In this document: in pieces, positions 22,838 to 34,150 of the stretch | Layout: the number at the start of each line of letters is the position of its first letter | How positions within the stretch are numbered: position 1 is the stretch's first letter | DNA from: Erigeron canadensis | Lineage: Eukaryota > Streptophyta > Magnoliopsida > Asterales > Asteraceae | Assembly: GCF_010389155.1 (NCBI RefSeq) | Contig: NC_057769.1 | Location: 35,573,548-35,637,547, forward strand | DNA: 64,000 nt | Reading direction: 5' to 3' | The notes under the pieces: generated by a model | Told to the model about the DNA's origin: nothing | The model's input: only the letters and a program-made list of their open reading frames with translations | The model's database searches: none | Program-made: the position numbers and the translations under genes

Positions 22838-23345
22838 GTAAGTCCCTCAGCCACCGGATCTAACAAGATTAAGTATCTAATGTATAAGTGCGAAAAATCT
22901 TATACAAAAGCAATCAACAACAATATATCAATACGAACACGAATATGAATAAACTGGAACCGTATATTACTTCAGTAAATGCAATTACAAGTAAATACCA
23001 AGTCCCGAAGTGCAAGAATATGAATGAAAACAAAAGCTAGAAGATTCATGAGTTGCAACTCAAACTCTCTCCTTCTCTCTTTTTTTTGAAACCTAAACCT
23101 TACATCTATATATATAGGCTTAAACATGGACCGGGCCAAAGCCTTGACTTGACCTTGACCTCGACCTGGTCAAAGGTCGAGCTCGACCTGGTCAAAGGTC
23201 GAGCTTGACTTGGTCAACAGTCAAGGTTGACTTTATTATACGCGAAAACTTAACATTTATTACAAGTACATATTCAATAGACTCAAGACAAACTTCTATA
23301 ATGATGTTGTCACCCGGAAATGCACCAATAGATTATATTTTTAAT
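22838..23345. mobile_element. Unidentified insertion splitting a duplicated exon-2 segment
   Basis: The sequence 'agtcgataatagtg' (22823-22836) continues, after about 510 bp, as 'gtggagcaag' (23348), while the first copy at 21840 is unbroken. The insert carries a direct repeat of 'tcgacctggtcaaaggtcgagc' at 23160-23205 and TTGAC/GTCAA motifs. Its ends are unclear and its class is unknown. Confidence 0.45.
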
Positions 23346-23642
23346 ATGGTGGAGCAAGTTTGTGACAAATCTCCAACAAATGACGGTGAAGATCATATTT
23401 CGTCTATAAAACCATTTGATATTTGTCACAAGAAGGTTCATTCTGGCATAAAGCTAAAAAAACCATTACACGTCATTAACAAAGAAAAACGAAACTAAAA
23501 AGAACCGCGGGAAAAGTATTGATTTGTTGAGGTCTGGGATGGTACTCTTGAAGAACTATATTTCTATTGAAGATCAGGTATGGTGCCGTTACACAGCTAC
23601 TAATTAGTTTTAGATGGTTATAGAAACAGAAAGTCAGTTTTG
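23346..23642 (+). pseudogene. Duplicate of AlkB exon 2 fragment
   Basis: Nearly identical to 21852-22143: Q-V-C-D-K-S-P-T-N-D-G-E-D, then FDICHKKVHSG and a TAA after KRN. It is a local duplication within the decayed AlkB copy. It ends at the junction with the BPM fragment. Confidence 0.7.
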
Positions 23643-23660
23643 AATTTACACAGCTACTAG

Positions 23661-24166
23661 TTAGTTGCTGCTGATCAGTATGATCTGTGCAGACTCAGAC
23701 GGATATGTGAGTCTCATCTGTGCAAGGATATATCTGTAGGCTCTTTTGGCCGAATTCTATCACTGGCAGATGGTAATCATGCTGTGGAATTGAAAACCAT
23801 ATGCCTTAAATTCGCTTCTGAAAATCTTGCAGGTATGTGTGTCCTTATACATTTGGTTGTTATTATCCGTTGAGTCAGTTTACTTGTGAACAAATCGATT
23901 TGGGTTGGTTTTATTTTAACATACAATTACAATTAAATGAGTACAAAAAACTGGTTCGCTAAGACTTGTTAATTGCAGCTGTTAATGAGTATCTCAAAGC
24001 TAACCACCCTGCACTGCAGTCAGAGATTTTGAAGACAATGGTTACTTCTGAAGATGGATATAGCAGTGGTGGAGGTGGTAGTAAAGCTTAAAGTGTTTGT
24101 GCTCAGCTTTCAGATGGCAGTGACACAATTGGTAGGAGGTTAAGGCGAAGAAGGCACCCACAATGA
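23661..24166 (+). pseudogene. BTB/POZ-MATH (BPM) gene fragment, C-terminal exons
   Basis: Exon A (23661-23832) reads A-A-D-Q-Y-D-L-C-R-L-R-R-I-C-E-S-H-L-C-K, then a D-G-N-H-A-V-E-L-K helix ending FASENLA before donor GTATGT. Exon B starts at 23979 and gives EYLKANHPALQSEILKT, then SSGGGGSKA and a stop where active genes continue into a segment still readable after it (AQLSDGSDTIGRR). This is the BACK-like C-terminus of plant BPM proteins, the substrate adaptors of CUL3 ubiquitin ligases. MATH and BTB domains are absent. It is a fragment moved here, with an in-frame stop. Confidence 0.75.
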
Positions 24167-24881
24167 ATGACGGGCTGATGTAGTGAAACCATTCTATTAA
24201 AAGAAGATGCCAAAAAAAGGGAGACAGTGGCTGGTGGGGAGTTGGCTGATAAGCAGGTTTTTGTTAAAAAAATTTTTTTTACTGAAGCTGTGTATAAATA
24301 TCCATGCATGTAGGTGAACTTTACAGTTTCTCAATCTACCTATGCTTTTTGTGGGTTTCAATTTTGTCTGTTATCTTCATTAACAATTCTAAAACATGCA
24401 AACATAATTGATAGTTTAATAAATTCATACCATTAGGCGTAATGAAAAGTAAACTTGTCAAGCTTGTTGGTGAGAGGTCTTTAACCCAAGATCATTGGAT
24501 CTGAGGAGTTGAACAAAACTAAATTCAACTCGATAAGGTTAGGGACTGGATTGAATGTAAAAAAACCTAGTGAATGATAAATTAACCAAACAATGCACTG
24601 ATCATAATAATAGAAATATTGGTGAGAGGTCTTCAACCCAAGCTCACACAGACCAAGCTGACCAACCAAGCTAACCCAAAACCCAAGCTGACCAAACCAA
24701 GCTGAAGCTGACCCAGAACCCAGGCTGACCAAACTTCAAAAAAGTCTGATTTATTTACCAAAATGCCATCGCGCATTTTTTTCATTTTGATACATGTCGC
24801 GTTCTAATTGGCCTATAAGACCTTCTCTCCCTTCTCTCATTAAGACACTTTCTTTCAGGGTCTTTACCCTATATATATATA
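24167..24881. other. Spacer with a minisatellite
   Basis: 24640-24735 is a run of imperfect repeats of about 12 bp with core 'ccaagctgacc'. 'ggtgagaggtctt-aaccca' occurs twice (24471 and 24613). No gene is seen. Confidence 0.5.
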
Positions 24882-25077
24882 CATAGGGGTAAGTGAGTAT
24901 GGGGTTGTCCCCCATCTAAGTTTAGATGAGAAACTCTTCACATTTGATTTTTATAATCATGAAAATCATGGGGGCCATGTATTTGTTTTAAATTCAAACA
25001 AATAAAAAAATATTTGTATGTGAGGGGTTCCCCATCTAAGCTTAGATGGGGAACAACCCCATACTCACTTTTCCCAT
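24882..25077. mobile_element. MITE with about 50-bp inverted repeats
   Basis: The left arm 'gtgagtatggggttgt' continuing to 'cacat' and the right arm ending 'acaaccccatactcac' are inverted copies over about 50 bp, with 'atctaag' and 'cttagat' inside both. The flanks are (TA)n. A diverged half copy follows at 25090-25150 and also lies at 672-735. Confidence 0.65.
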
Positions 25078-25307
25078 ATATATATATATATGAGAAAAGT
25101 GAATATAAGGTTGTCCGGCATCTAAGCTTAGATGTGGAACCCCTCACATACAATTTTTTTAATATTTTAATAAAGTATATGTTATCATAAAACTAGGTTT
25201 GATATTTCCAATATAATTTTCTATAAAAACCTGTTAGTCTAATATTTTTTTAGCTCCTAAGTAATTTTTTTGTTTGGTTAAATAAAAAGGAAAATGAACT
25301 GTCCACC

Positions 25308-25440
25308 ACCTTCCGCAAAATTTGGGCCCAATACCCCGACGGTATATGGGGGAGGTTAAGGTGTAAACAACCTTATCTCTACTATGTAGAGATGTTGCTT
25401 CCAAGTTCTACCTAAATAGTAGTAAAGGACCTCATGCCCT
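25308..25440 (-). repeat. SINE fragment, duplicate of the one at 888-1028
   Basis: The same reverse-oriented SINE body at the same distance from exon 4 as in TK1, showing that insertion came before duplication. Confidence 0.5.
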
Positions 25441-25506
25441 TAAATGTTCTGATTTATTATTTGTAATAACAAATTAACAATTACTGAACAAAGCATTTAA
25501 AGGAAG

Positions 25507-28500
25507 CTAACTTACTTGAAATTCTAACGCCTTCTTAAGTTCTGCTAAAATTTGTTTCGCTCTTGGTCTTTTTTCTCTATTGCCATCTAAGCATTGGATG
25601 GCAATGTTTTGAAATGTTGTTAATGACTTTTGCATGATTTCTTTCTTTAGAGCTTCAAATACAACCTCGTTTTGTTTTCCTTCTTCAAATTTGTGCTTAA
25701 CGAAATCGGGCAGATATCGACCCTCATATTTGTGGATTTCAAATGTAGATCTCCCACACAAGATCTCAAATAAAACAACACCAAACGAATAAATGTCGGA
25801 TTCTATGGTTAAGAAACCTGATTTTTTGTACAACGGGTCGCAGTAGCCTCGTGTGCCGCAAGCATGATCGATGACATAGTCTGCTTCCTTATTTACCGTA
25901 CTTATGATAGAAAGCCCAAAATCACCAATTTTTGCCTTCCAATCTTCAAACAATAAAATGTTAGCAGGTTTGATGTCCCTATGTATCACAACCTCTTTTC
26001 CACGAATGCCTCCATGAAGGAAATCCAACCCGGTTGCAAAATCAATGCATATCATAAGGCGATTCCTCCATGTAAGACTAGCATCATTCAAATATTTATC
26101 AAGGCTTCCCTTACATGCATGTTCATAAACAATGATTTTTTCATTAGTTTCGTCGTTGTAGCCTACAAGACCAATGACATTCTCATGCGTATACTCATAG
26201 AGTATTTGTAACTCATTGTAATATTGTTGCTCCCCTTGACCATGACTTGTATCTAACCGTTTGGCGACAATGGTATAATTCCCATAAACATGTTTATTTC
26301 CAACTTTGCCTTTGTATACCCTTCCAAAACCTCCTTCTCCAATGTTGTTGAGAGGACTGAAATCATGTGTGGCCAATTTTATTTCCTCGAGTGACATTCG
26401 GAAGATATCCTTATTGTTTTCCTGTGCACATTGAGAAAGTGGTAATTATTTTATGCGTAGAGGAAGTTTTATAATTGATTTAAACTAATTAATGGCTTAC
26501 TTGAAATGATAATGATTTCTCAAGTTCTTTGATGACCACTTTCATTGTCGGACGCTCGTCTTGTGTTTCTGCTAAACACCGATATGCAATCTCAATAAAT
26601 GCTTCCAATGAATCTTTGTTGGGTCCTTTATTTAGAGAAAACTTGTCTTCTCCATTTTTTGCCATAAGTACAGAAGCTATTTTTTTCTCTATTCCTGTGT
26701 CGAACCATCGTCGTACGACCTGGGACACCAGTTCATGTCCTTGACCCTCCTTTTTGTTAGTTAACTCATCGGCAGACTTTCCGCACAAAATTTGAAACAT
26801 AACTGCTCCGAAACTATATACATCTGACTCTTTTTTCAGCTTGCCAGTCTTAGCATATTCCGGATCCATATAAGGATCGAAGCAAGGATATGTATTCTTG
26901 GAATCCGCTTGCCCGTCGCCAATTTGATTCGGAGGCAGGAACAATGGTTTTTGAAATCCAGTAATCTTTACCCGCTCTCTGTTGTCTAACAAGATGTTGC
27001 AACTACTTATGGCACTGTGTATTCGCATCTTTTGGTCCTCCATCTCATTATGAATGTAATTCAATCCATGTGCAATCTCAAGGCATATATTCAAACGTTT
27101 TTCCCATGCACCAGGAAGTGTTTTCACACGTAGGTCAAGTTTTATGCCGCCGAAGGACTCAAAAACAAGTATCATATTAGGACCTTCATCACAAAATCCT
27201 AGAAGAGAAAGTATGTTGCGATGTTTACAACTGCTAAGAATTTCAATTTCATTTTCTATATTTAACATATGTTCTATAGTTCGAAACTTTATGATATTTG
27301 CAGTGTAATGTCTTTTCGGTATTTTACCTTTATTCATCTCTTCTGCGGACAACATATTTTCTCTATCAAAACATTCGAGTCCCGCTACATATTCTTTTGC
27401 CCACGAACTTGAATTATAATGGTCTGAGAAGTTCTTGGTAGCCGAAAGTATGTCTGTGAGGGGAATTCTCAAGTGTCCGAAGCCTTTTACCTGCAGGAAC
27501 TTGCAATTTACTCGTAATAAATAGAAGAAAGAGTATTGCATAGGAGTAGAATGAGAATCTGATCACTCGAATAAAAATCGTTTTTGTTAATTCATCAACC
27601 ACCATAAAAAGATTAATAACTACCTATCTATATCTATCTCTACTACATTATAAAGCATTTATTTCCTCCAAATTTTTTCTTCTATGCTCTTCAAAAAACA
27701 CAAATATCGGGTCTTTACTTTAATTCATCATTAGACTGGTTTTCAGTTCAAGAGAACATTTCAACAATGTACCTACTAATTCATAATGTACAATATATCT
27801 ATATACATCTCAACAACTCATTTTTCTCTCTCATCAAATCTCAACCACTGATTTTTCTTTTTCCTCCATCAATTATTTTATTTCCCTCATTCATTTAAAC
27901 CAGCTAGGTTGGATCAGTGGTTGAAGCCCTTGCCTCTGGAGACAAAGGTCAAGGGTTCGATCCTCATGCCCAGTAAGGCTGGAGGGTGTTTTTAACCTAT
28001 GGTAGAACATGAAAGCAGCCTCTTTACCTTTGGTAGGGGTAAGGCTGTCTACATTTCAACCTCCCCCATACACCGTCTAAGACGGTATTGGGACCCAAAA
28101 CCCGTGGAAGACGGCATTGGGAGTTACTTACTTACTTTTTATTCATTTAAAATCTTTTATCTCAAAAACCGATAAATTATAAAAATAATATGAGTGTTTT
28201 TATAAATAAAACAAGGTAAATGCAGTACCTTGAAGGGTTTGGGTGACCCAGTTCCAACCGCGTCGTGGGACTCGTTATCATCATCATCAAGTCTTATGTC
28301 ACCGTAATAATCACCAATTATATCTTTATACTCATAAGGATCGTCATTATCCTACATTAATTAAGTTAAATGAATGAAATACTGAAATGTTTGGAGTTTT
28401 TGTTATTTTTATATATACGAGTATAATTTTATTTTATTTTATTTTTCTTTGAACAGCAGATACGAGTAGATTATTTGTCTTTTTTTTTTTCCCGAGTTAT

Positions 28501-29589
28501 ATACACTACTAGAAAACTTGGCTTCACCGACGGCCAAATGTTAAAAGATCAAAAAGTTAAAAGAAACAAGAAATTGGCAAATGAACGAGAAGTAGAAAAA
28601 CAAATTAAAGAAGTTGAAAGATGGATCGATCATGTTACCTGATCTCCTGATTCAGATTCCAAGTATAGACTATGACAATAAATTGATGCATCAACAATGC
28701 GCCTAACTGAGCACTTCTCATCTGAAAGCTGTGATCGCTTCTCTTCTATGCAATAATACGCTGCATCTGCTAGTGAATAGAATGATAATAAGCCCATTTG
28801 ATACCGTAACTGAGGATTGATTATATCTTTCAGTGTATCATTTTCATAATGAAGTTTGACCAATGGTGCTAGAAACATATCTTTGTCTTTTGGATCAAAT
28901 GCTTTTCTGCCGCACATGATTTCAAATAAAACGATGCCAAAGGCGTAGATATCGGACTTGTGTGTAAAACCTCCGGTCCTTTCAATTTTTGGGTCCATAT
29001 ACCCTTTTGTCCCAATAGCTTGACAGCGAAACACATGTTTTTTTCGATCTTTTGGATGTTTGATTGAATATTCAAATCCAGACAACTTGGGAAGCCACCT
29101 ATCATCTAATAAAATGGTGAAGGCGTTGATGTTACGATGTATGATATAATAATCCCCCCCGATTTTCTTATGGAGGTATTCTATTGCATTAAAAATACCA
29201 CGACATATCCTCACTCTTCTCTTCCATGTCAGGTTGGTAGTGTCGGTTAGGTGCATGGAGAGGCTTCCCTTGGGATAATACTCAGTTATGATGATCTTTT
29301 CGTTTTTCTCGTCACAAAACCCAACAAGAGAGACTATGTTTTCATGCTCAAGGCTGGAAAGCACAGAAATCTCTGTCCAGAACTCGACCTCTCCCTGCCC
29401 ATGCTTTCGATCTAACCTCCGGCAAGAGATATCTATCATCTTGCCGGACTGCATAAGTTTCCCTTTGTAAACGTTTCCGAATCCACCTTTACCGATGATA
29501 TTCTCATCGGCAAAGTTATGGGTGGCCGTCACTATATCTTCTAGTGGGATTTGCAAATGAGCGAACTCGTTGATTGAGTTAGAGGCCAT
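25507..29589 (-). CDS. TK2: three-kinase-domain protein lacking the usual last exon
   Basis: Exons 29589-28639, 28351-28229, 27490-26501 and 26421-25516 (317+41+330+302 codons) are all phase 0 with GT-AG borders. The duplicated block ends between exon 4 and the place where exon 5 lies in TK1, and no E-D-x-N/G exon is found before 24882. Reading into the intron adds only V-S-stop (stop at 25507), which would still give about 992 residues with all three domains. Domain order and catalytic state match TK1. It is very similar to TK1 over the coding exons. Its exon 2-3 intron is only about 740 bp and holds one SINE. Confidence 0.75.
25516..26421 (-). CDS. TK2 exon 4: complete kinase domain C
   Basis: A 302-codon exon with GEGGFG, VAK, HRDIKPANILL, DFG and GTRGYCDPLY. 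Only a few residues differ from TK1 exon 4, which marks TK1 and TK2 as the most recent pair. Confidence 0.87.
26501..27490 (-). CDS. TK2 exon 3: pseudokinase domain B
   Basis: A 330-codon exon opening V-K-G-F-G-H-L-R after acceptor GCAG. HRD is HSA, so even the conserved arginine is lost; NILLD is kept and DFG reads GFQ. It has no glycine loop. It ends SLSFQ before donor GTAAGC. Confidence 0.83.
27637..27888 (+). mobile_element. Helitron 5' end in TK2 intron 2
   Basis: TCTCTACTACATTATAAAGC preceded by A is a canonical Helitron 5' terminus. No matching 3' hairpin plus CTRRT was found before exon 2, so it is probably truncated. TK1 shares the flank only up to the insertion point. Confidence 0.4.
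27900..28140 (+). mobile_element. tRNA-derived SINE, full length
   Basis: It has an A-box-like TGGATCAGTGG near 27910 and B box GGTTCGATCC at 27954-27963, a 241-bp body, and a tail of TTAC repeats and T. The 11-bp target duplication ATTCATTTAAA lies at 27889-27899 and 28141-28151. It sits in the TK2 exon 2-3 intron and is absent from TK1, so it moved after the duplication. Confidence 0.8.
28229..28351 (-). CDS. TK2 exon 2: short acidic linker
   Basis: 41 codons, starting D-N-D-D-P-Y-E-Y-K-D and ending TGSPKPFK. Acceptor TGTAG, donor GTACTG. It lacks the long Asp run of TK1, a 34-codon difference that keeps frame. Confidence 0.7.
28504..28536 (+). mobile_element. CACTA-type terminal remnant
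   Basis: CACTACTAGAAAACTTGG followed by 'accgacggcc' is typical of one end of a plant CACTA element. Only this end is present. The TK1 equivalent lacks it. Confidence 0.45.
28639..29589 (-). CDS. TK2 exon 1: pseudokinase domain A
   Basis: A 317-codon exon with GKGGFG kept, SCRRLD in place of the lysine motif, HRN for HRD and GFE for DFG, as in TK1. It ends ESESGDQ before donor GTAACA. Differences from TK1 are scattered substitutions and small in-frame indels, which suggests continued constraint. Confidence 0.85.
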
Positions 29590-29592
29590 ATT

Positions 29593-30794
29593 AATTTCTA
29601 TATATTGTTATTATTATTTCCCCGATCGATCGAGTAATTAAATTCACAGGCGAATTGAAATATTTAAGAAGCGGGACAAATTGCTCAAGTCACAAAATGA
29701 ATGTGAGGGAAATACTGAAATGTTATAACGAGCAAAAACTTCCATCCCCTTTCACGTTAATAATTAATTAGTTTCTTTTTCATTTCTCGTTGGCAAAAGC
29801 TTTTCAAAACCTTTTAGGAAGCTTTAGCTATTAAATTTTAGCAAAAAACTTTTATTGTGTTAAAAACTTTGTTTGGATGCAACTAGTTAGATTTAGTTTT
29901 TTTTTCTAAGAAAAAGTTTCAAAATGAAACGCTTTTTGAAGTAGCGTTTCAGGAGCTCTAGCTTTTCAATGAAGCTTAAGTCATTAAAAGTACACAAATA
30001 CTTCTTAAAGTTGCAGATACAACTAACATATCAGACAGTTCTAACAAGTAAAAGCTCTAGCTAACAGCTTTACTTAAAAGCAACAGCTTAATTATAGTTC
30101 TAACTAAAAGTTACAACCAACAGTTACTAACTATAAATACTTTTGCAAAACATACCCGATGTTACAATATTCTTTAATTTATGATCTTTAAACAGATGGA
30201 ATTAATTAATGGAAGTGATTACTCTATATTAATAAATTTCATGAATGTTCAAAAAAAAAAAACTATTTTACTTCATATATAGTTATATACTACAAAGACA
30301 ATTGTGCCGCTAAAGTTCTATTCTTTTTGATGAACAACTTCATCGACTTAATTTCATCACCGTTATCTATACCGTCATTCTGAACCATTTCTTGCACAAA
30401 CGCAACTAATTACAACATCAATCACACACATTCAGTATATGAAGTAAAACAAATAATAAAAAAATCAACATAAATTAATGTTACGATTAATAATAACTGG
30501 TACCTAATAAAAATCATTTTAATATTTGGAGCAAACGAATCCAGATCTCGAGGCGTCCTAGTTTGCCATTTTAAATAGCTATTAGCTACATATGTATTAC
30601 TCGTACTACGTACAGAGTATTATATTATCAAGTATCAACTTAATTATATACTCGTATTATTCATTATTGTATTATCATACAAGTAATATCTATCATTGTC
30701 AATGTCGGTTCTTTGTTTAGTTCTTCGTCCAAGTAATAACTAGAATTACATGCACACTAGGAAAAACATATATATAAATCTTCGTCCACAACCC
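29593..30794. other. TK2 upstream region, duplicate of the TK1 upstream region
   Basis: Conserved with 13740-15350, including a MITE with a truncated left end at 29790-30157. No gene is seen. Confidence 0.4.
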
Positions 30795-30930
30795 ATTGTC
30801 TCCCCGCCAATACGTTCAATACTTCAATCTAACTTCCAGGCAGATATATTTATCAGCTTGTCAGAGCACATAAGTTTCAATTTGCTCCCTTTGCAAATAA
30901 TTATTGATCACCAGCAAAATTATATATTGG
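30795..30930 (-). pseudogene. Relic of a TK exon 1, second copy
   Basis: Same relic as at 16000-16136, with the same indels, so it was already dead when the block duplicated. Confidence 0.55.
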
Positions 30931-32303
30931 TCTCCATATCCAATCCATCCATATTCATTTATGTAACTTAATAGATCAAAATATGTATCCATTAATTCAT
31001 TAACCCAGTGGCAGTACTAAGGGGAGATTGACACCTCTCAAAATTTAAATTTTATTATGTATTTTTTTTCCTATATTTTTAAAATTATTTTATAGATGGC
31101 CCCATTTTAAATTTATTTTTCTTGAACATTTTAATTTTGTTTTTGAGATTTTTTTCTGGTACCCGTCCCTACATTAACCTATCCAATAAATCGATCCATT
31201 AATCCAATTAACTTTATGGATCTGTTAGAAATAAAATTAGTGGTGCTTGAGTATTTGTGTGTTCAAGAATTTTGTTTTTTTTAAGAGAAGATATCAGTAA
31301 GAGCATTTTTTTTAATGTGAAGAAGAAAGATAGAAAAGAAATAAAACTTTTAAGAAAGAGAGAGAAACGATTATTCTACTATTGTAAAACAGATTGTTTT
31401 GTGGTGATTGTGAGTCGTTGGTACTTTTCAAAAACATTAGGGTGTATTGAAGAAAGGGTAACGTGTTTTCAGGAATAATGTTACGGGTTCCTTTTATTCA
31501 ATTAGCATTCCTCGTTACAAGCTGTCAATGTGAGTCAAAGTGTGTGATTCAATAAAGTGCCACGTTCTCTGTCTTTGAAAAATTAAGTTGTTTATAAAAA
31601 ATAAAAAATAAAATAAAAAAACACAAGGTGTGGCAGTATCTAATGGCATCAATTTGAGTTGTCATATGTTTTCACGTGATGGAGGCTTTGTTTGTTTAGT
31701 TTTTAGTCAAGAGAATTTTTATTAATTGCAAGTTGTTTCATTCAACTTACACGAGGAACTTAAATTTTGTTGGGTTTTTTAATTCATCTTTTGGACTTGT
31801 TCTTTGGTTGGGCCATTTCTTTTAAGAAAATTTGTTTTGGGCCAAAGTTTTTTCTTTGTTGTTGGGCTTAAATTTCATTTTGGTTTAAAGTGTTTGACTT
31901 TTTTGGGCTAAAATTTGTGTTAATAATTGGATTGACAATTTATCTTAGGTTAAAAGTTTGAGTTCTTTACTGTCATCGGTGTGTTATCAAGTTTTGATTC
32001 AAAATGTAAACAAAAAAGATCAAGTTTGAACCAAGTATGGGCTTATTATTTTCATAATAATCTTGTGCTGTTCGTGTGTATCAAGTGCTTAAGGATGTTG
32101 ACAAGCAACTTAAGGATTTTAGAAAGGAACATGCAGGATTTTAAGTTTTTATCCTTATATAGAGGCTTTAATGTAAAGACCATTTTTAGGGGATGGTAAG
32201 TTTTGACAAGAAAATGGACTAATAGAAATATGCTATGTGGTCCCTAAAAAGTTTTATCAAAAATTGTCGAATTGTAAGGATGCAAGTGAATTTCAAAAAA
32301 AAA
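30931..32303. other. Spacer, end of the second duplicated block
   Basis: It matches 16137-17093 until about 32003, then becomes unrelated. A small insertion of about 90 bp relative to the first block lies at 31420-31515. No gene is supported. Confidence 0.4.
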
Positions 32304-32555
32304 TTAATTGCAAGATTGGTCCCTATGGTTTGTACATTTTAGCAAAGGAGTCCCTTTTTAAGAATCGTTGCAATGGGGGTCCTTATTTTGAGATTTTTTG
32401 CAAAAATGGTCCAATTTTAACGGAATCATTAAAGGTGGCCGTCAAGTGTGCACATGTGTAGCACGTGTGGGAGTATTTACGTACTTTCCACCCCACATGG
32501 ACTCCAATTGCTAAAATGGAAAAAACCACTGGGATCAATCTTGCAGCTAAAACCT
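32304..32555. mobile_element. MITE, 'GCAAGATTGGTCC' family, copy 1
   Basis: The left end TTAATTGCAAGATTGGTCC and the complement of the right end (near 32535-32555, 'ggatcaatcttgcagct') are inverted repeats. The family matches the copy at 32934-33163, and the outermost arms of the two copies are also inverted to each other over about 150 bp. Confidence 0.55.
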
Positions 32556-32933
32556 TGATATCTTTTTTGATTTAATTCAAGAGATTTTAACATACAATTA
32601 TCTGCTCGTTAGGTCTCTAATAGTAAATTTATGTACACTTTAAAATTTTAACAATGAAGATATACCTTATGTAAATATATTAATTTTTGAAAGCTGATTT
32701 AGATATAAATTTTTATTATTATATAAGCTTAAATAATAATAAGATTGTACGCTAGCAATTTGATATTTATTAAAAAGAAAATAACAAATGTGTTCGAATA
32801 ATATAAATGTCATAAGATTTATTCTTTTATAGAAAAGTTAAAGAGTATTATTTAGTGACGGATTTTGAAAAATTGTAAGTTAATAAAACTTTTTCTACAA
32901 CTATTTATTTAATTAATAATTAAAAGTTAGTTG

Positions 32934-33163
32934 CAAGATTGGTCCTTGTGGTTTTTTCATATTAACAATGAAGATCATTGTCAGGTGGGAAGTACATGAA
33001 TACTCCCACACGTGCACAATTGACGGCTACCTTTAACGGATCTGTCAAAATTGTACCAATTTTGCAAAAAATTCTCAAAATGAGGACCCCTGTTGCAACG
33101 ATTTTTGAAAATGGACCCCCTTGCTAAAATTTACAAACCACTGGGACCAATCTTGCAATTAAC
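32934..33163. mobile_element. MITE, 'GCAAGATTGGTCC' family, copy 2
   Basis: Left TTGCAAGATTGGTCC, right GGACCAATCTTGCAATTAA. It may form, with copy 1, one larger Mutator-like element (32304-33163) with long inverted arms; the two readings cannot be separated by eye. Confidence 0.5.
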
Positions 33164-33324
33164 TAAAAAAATATGCATTTCATGTCAAAAACCATTTCTT
33201 TAATTTTATGATAAATATATAACTATTTAATACATTCTAACTATAGTCGTTTAACAAATCCCTTATATATTATAAATTCTAATGACAGAGTTGGTATAAA
33301 AAAATCTGATAAATAATACAGTAC

Positions 33325-33465
33325 CTTCCAGGAATTGGGAGACTTATGTCTCCCCGCATCTAATAACGCCAACTTTTTATTCGTGGACATATTTCTCTTT
33401 GAGAAATTATCAACAGCCGACAGTTTGTCTGTGAGGCAAATTCTCAAGTGTCCCAAGCCTTTTAC
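33325..33465 (-). pseudogene. TK3 mini-exon: exon-3 start joined to a linker tail
   Basis: 47 codons from V-K-G-L-G-H-L-R-I-C-L-T-D-K-L through DNFSKRN to LLDAGRHKSPNSWK, then donor GTACTG. The first half is the beginning of domain B; the second half is the linker-exon tail (compare FDAMRRESPYPCK in TK4). No further kinase sequence follows downstream. Confidence 0.55.
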
Positions 33466-33615
33466 CTGAAGTAACGATGTAACAAGTGAGAAAGATCTGC
33501 ATGCAACATATAGGAGTAGAATGCGAATTTAAATTGAAGAAAAAGTGTTTTGTTAATTCATCCTCAGATTGCGAACTCTATACTAATCGTTTTTGCTTCC
33601 TCCTATACTTTTATA

Positions 33616-33860
33616 ACTAGATTTATGCCCATGTGAAATACACGGATTGTTTATGACATTTCCAACATAGGATAAATTGTTATACAAGTTAATTTATATG
33701 TAAAATATGTTAGTACATTTCTATAAAATATTTTAATATATTTTGTAAATTAAAAATATTTTATTAAGAAATAAAGAATTTTAAAAAATATAATAATAAG
33801 TTATTTTAATATAATAATAATTTTTTATAAAATACAACTTATTATAAATAATAAGTATAA
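33616..33860 (-). mobile_element. Helitron 3' end
   Basis: Minus strand: hairpin-like CCGTGTATTTCACATGGGC, then ATAAATCTAGT followed by T, the canonical CTAGT end. The 5' end was not found, so the extent given is a guess. Confidence 0.4.
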
Positions 33861-34070
33861 TTGACACAAATGGTACATGTAGTTTGTATAATATTAGATG
33901 TTTCATACCTCACGTGTTAGGCATGTGGGGCTTTAATGACACAACTAATGACCGTCAATGCGAGATATGATCCAAGTGTGAAATTGTAAATCATGGGTAT
34001 CATTGGCGTAATTTTGATCTTGTAGGTATGAAACCAGTAATTTCAACCAAACCACAGATACCATGTCATA
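33861..34070. mobile_element. MITE with imperfect inverted ends
   Basis: Left end TTGACACAAATGGTACATG; complement of the right end TATGACATGGTATCTGTGG. Similar in size and style to the other MITEs nearby. Confidence 0.4.
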
Positions 34071-34150
34071 TAATATAACTAAGTATTAAGCTTAGGTAAA
34101 TAACAGCCACATATTTTCATATATATACGGATCTAAGAGTAAATAATCAC

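Noticed and set aside
27910..27963. Possible tRNA gene (A and B boxes present)
   Set aside because: No cloverleaf; the boxes belong to a SINE with its own target-site duplication. The same applies at 34151-34210 and 36470.
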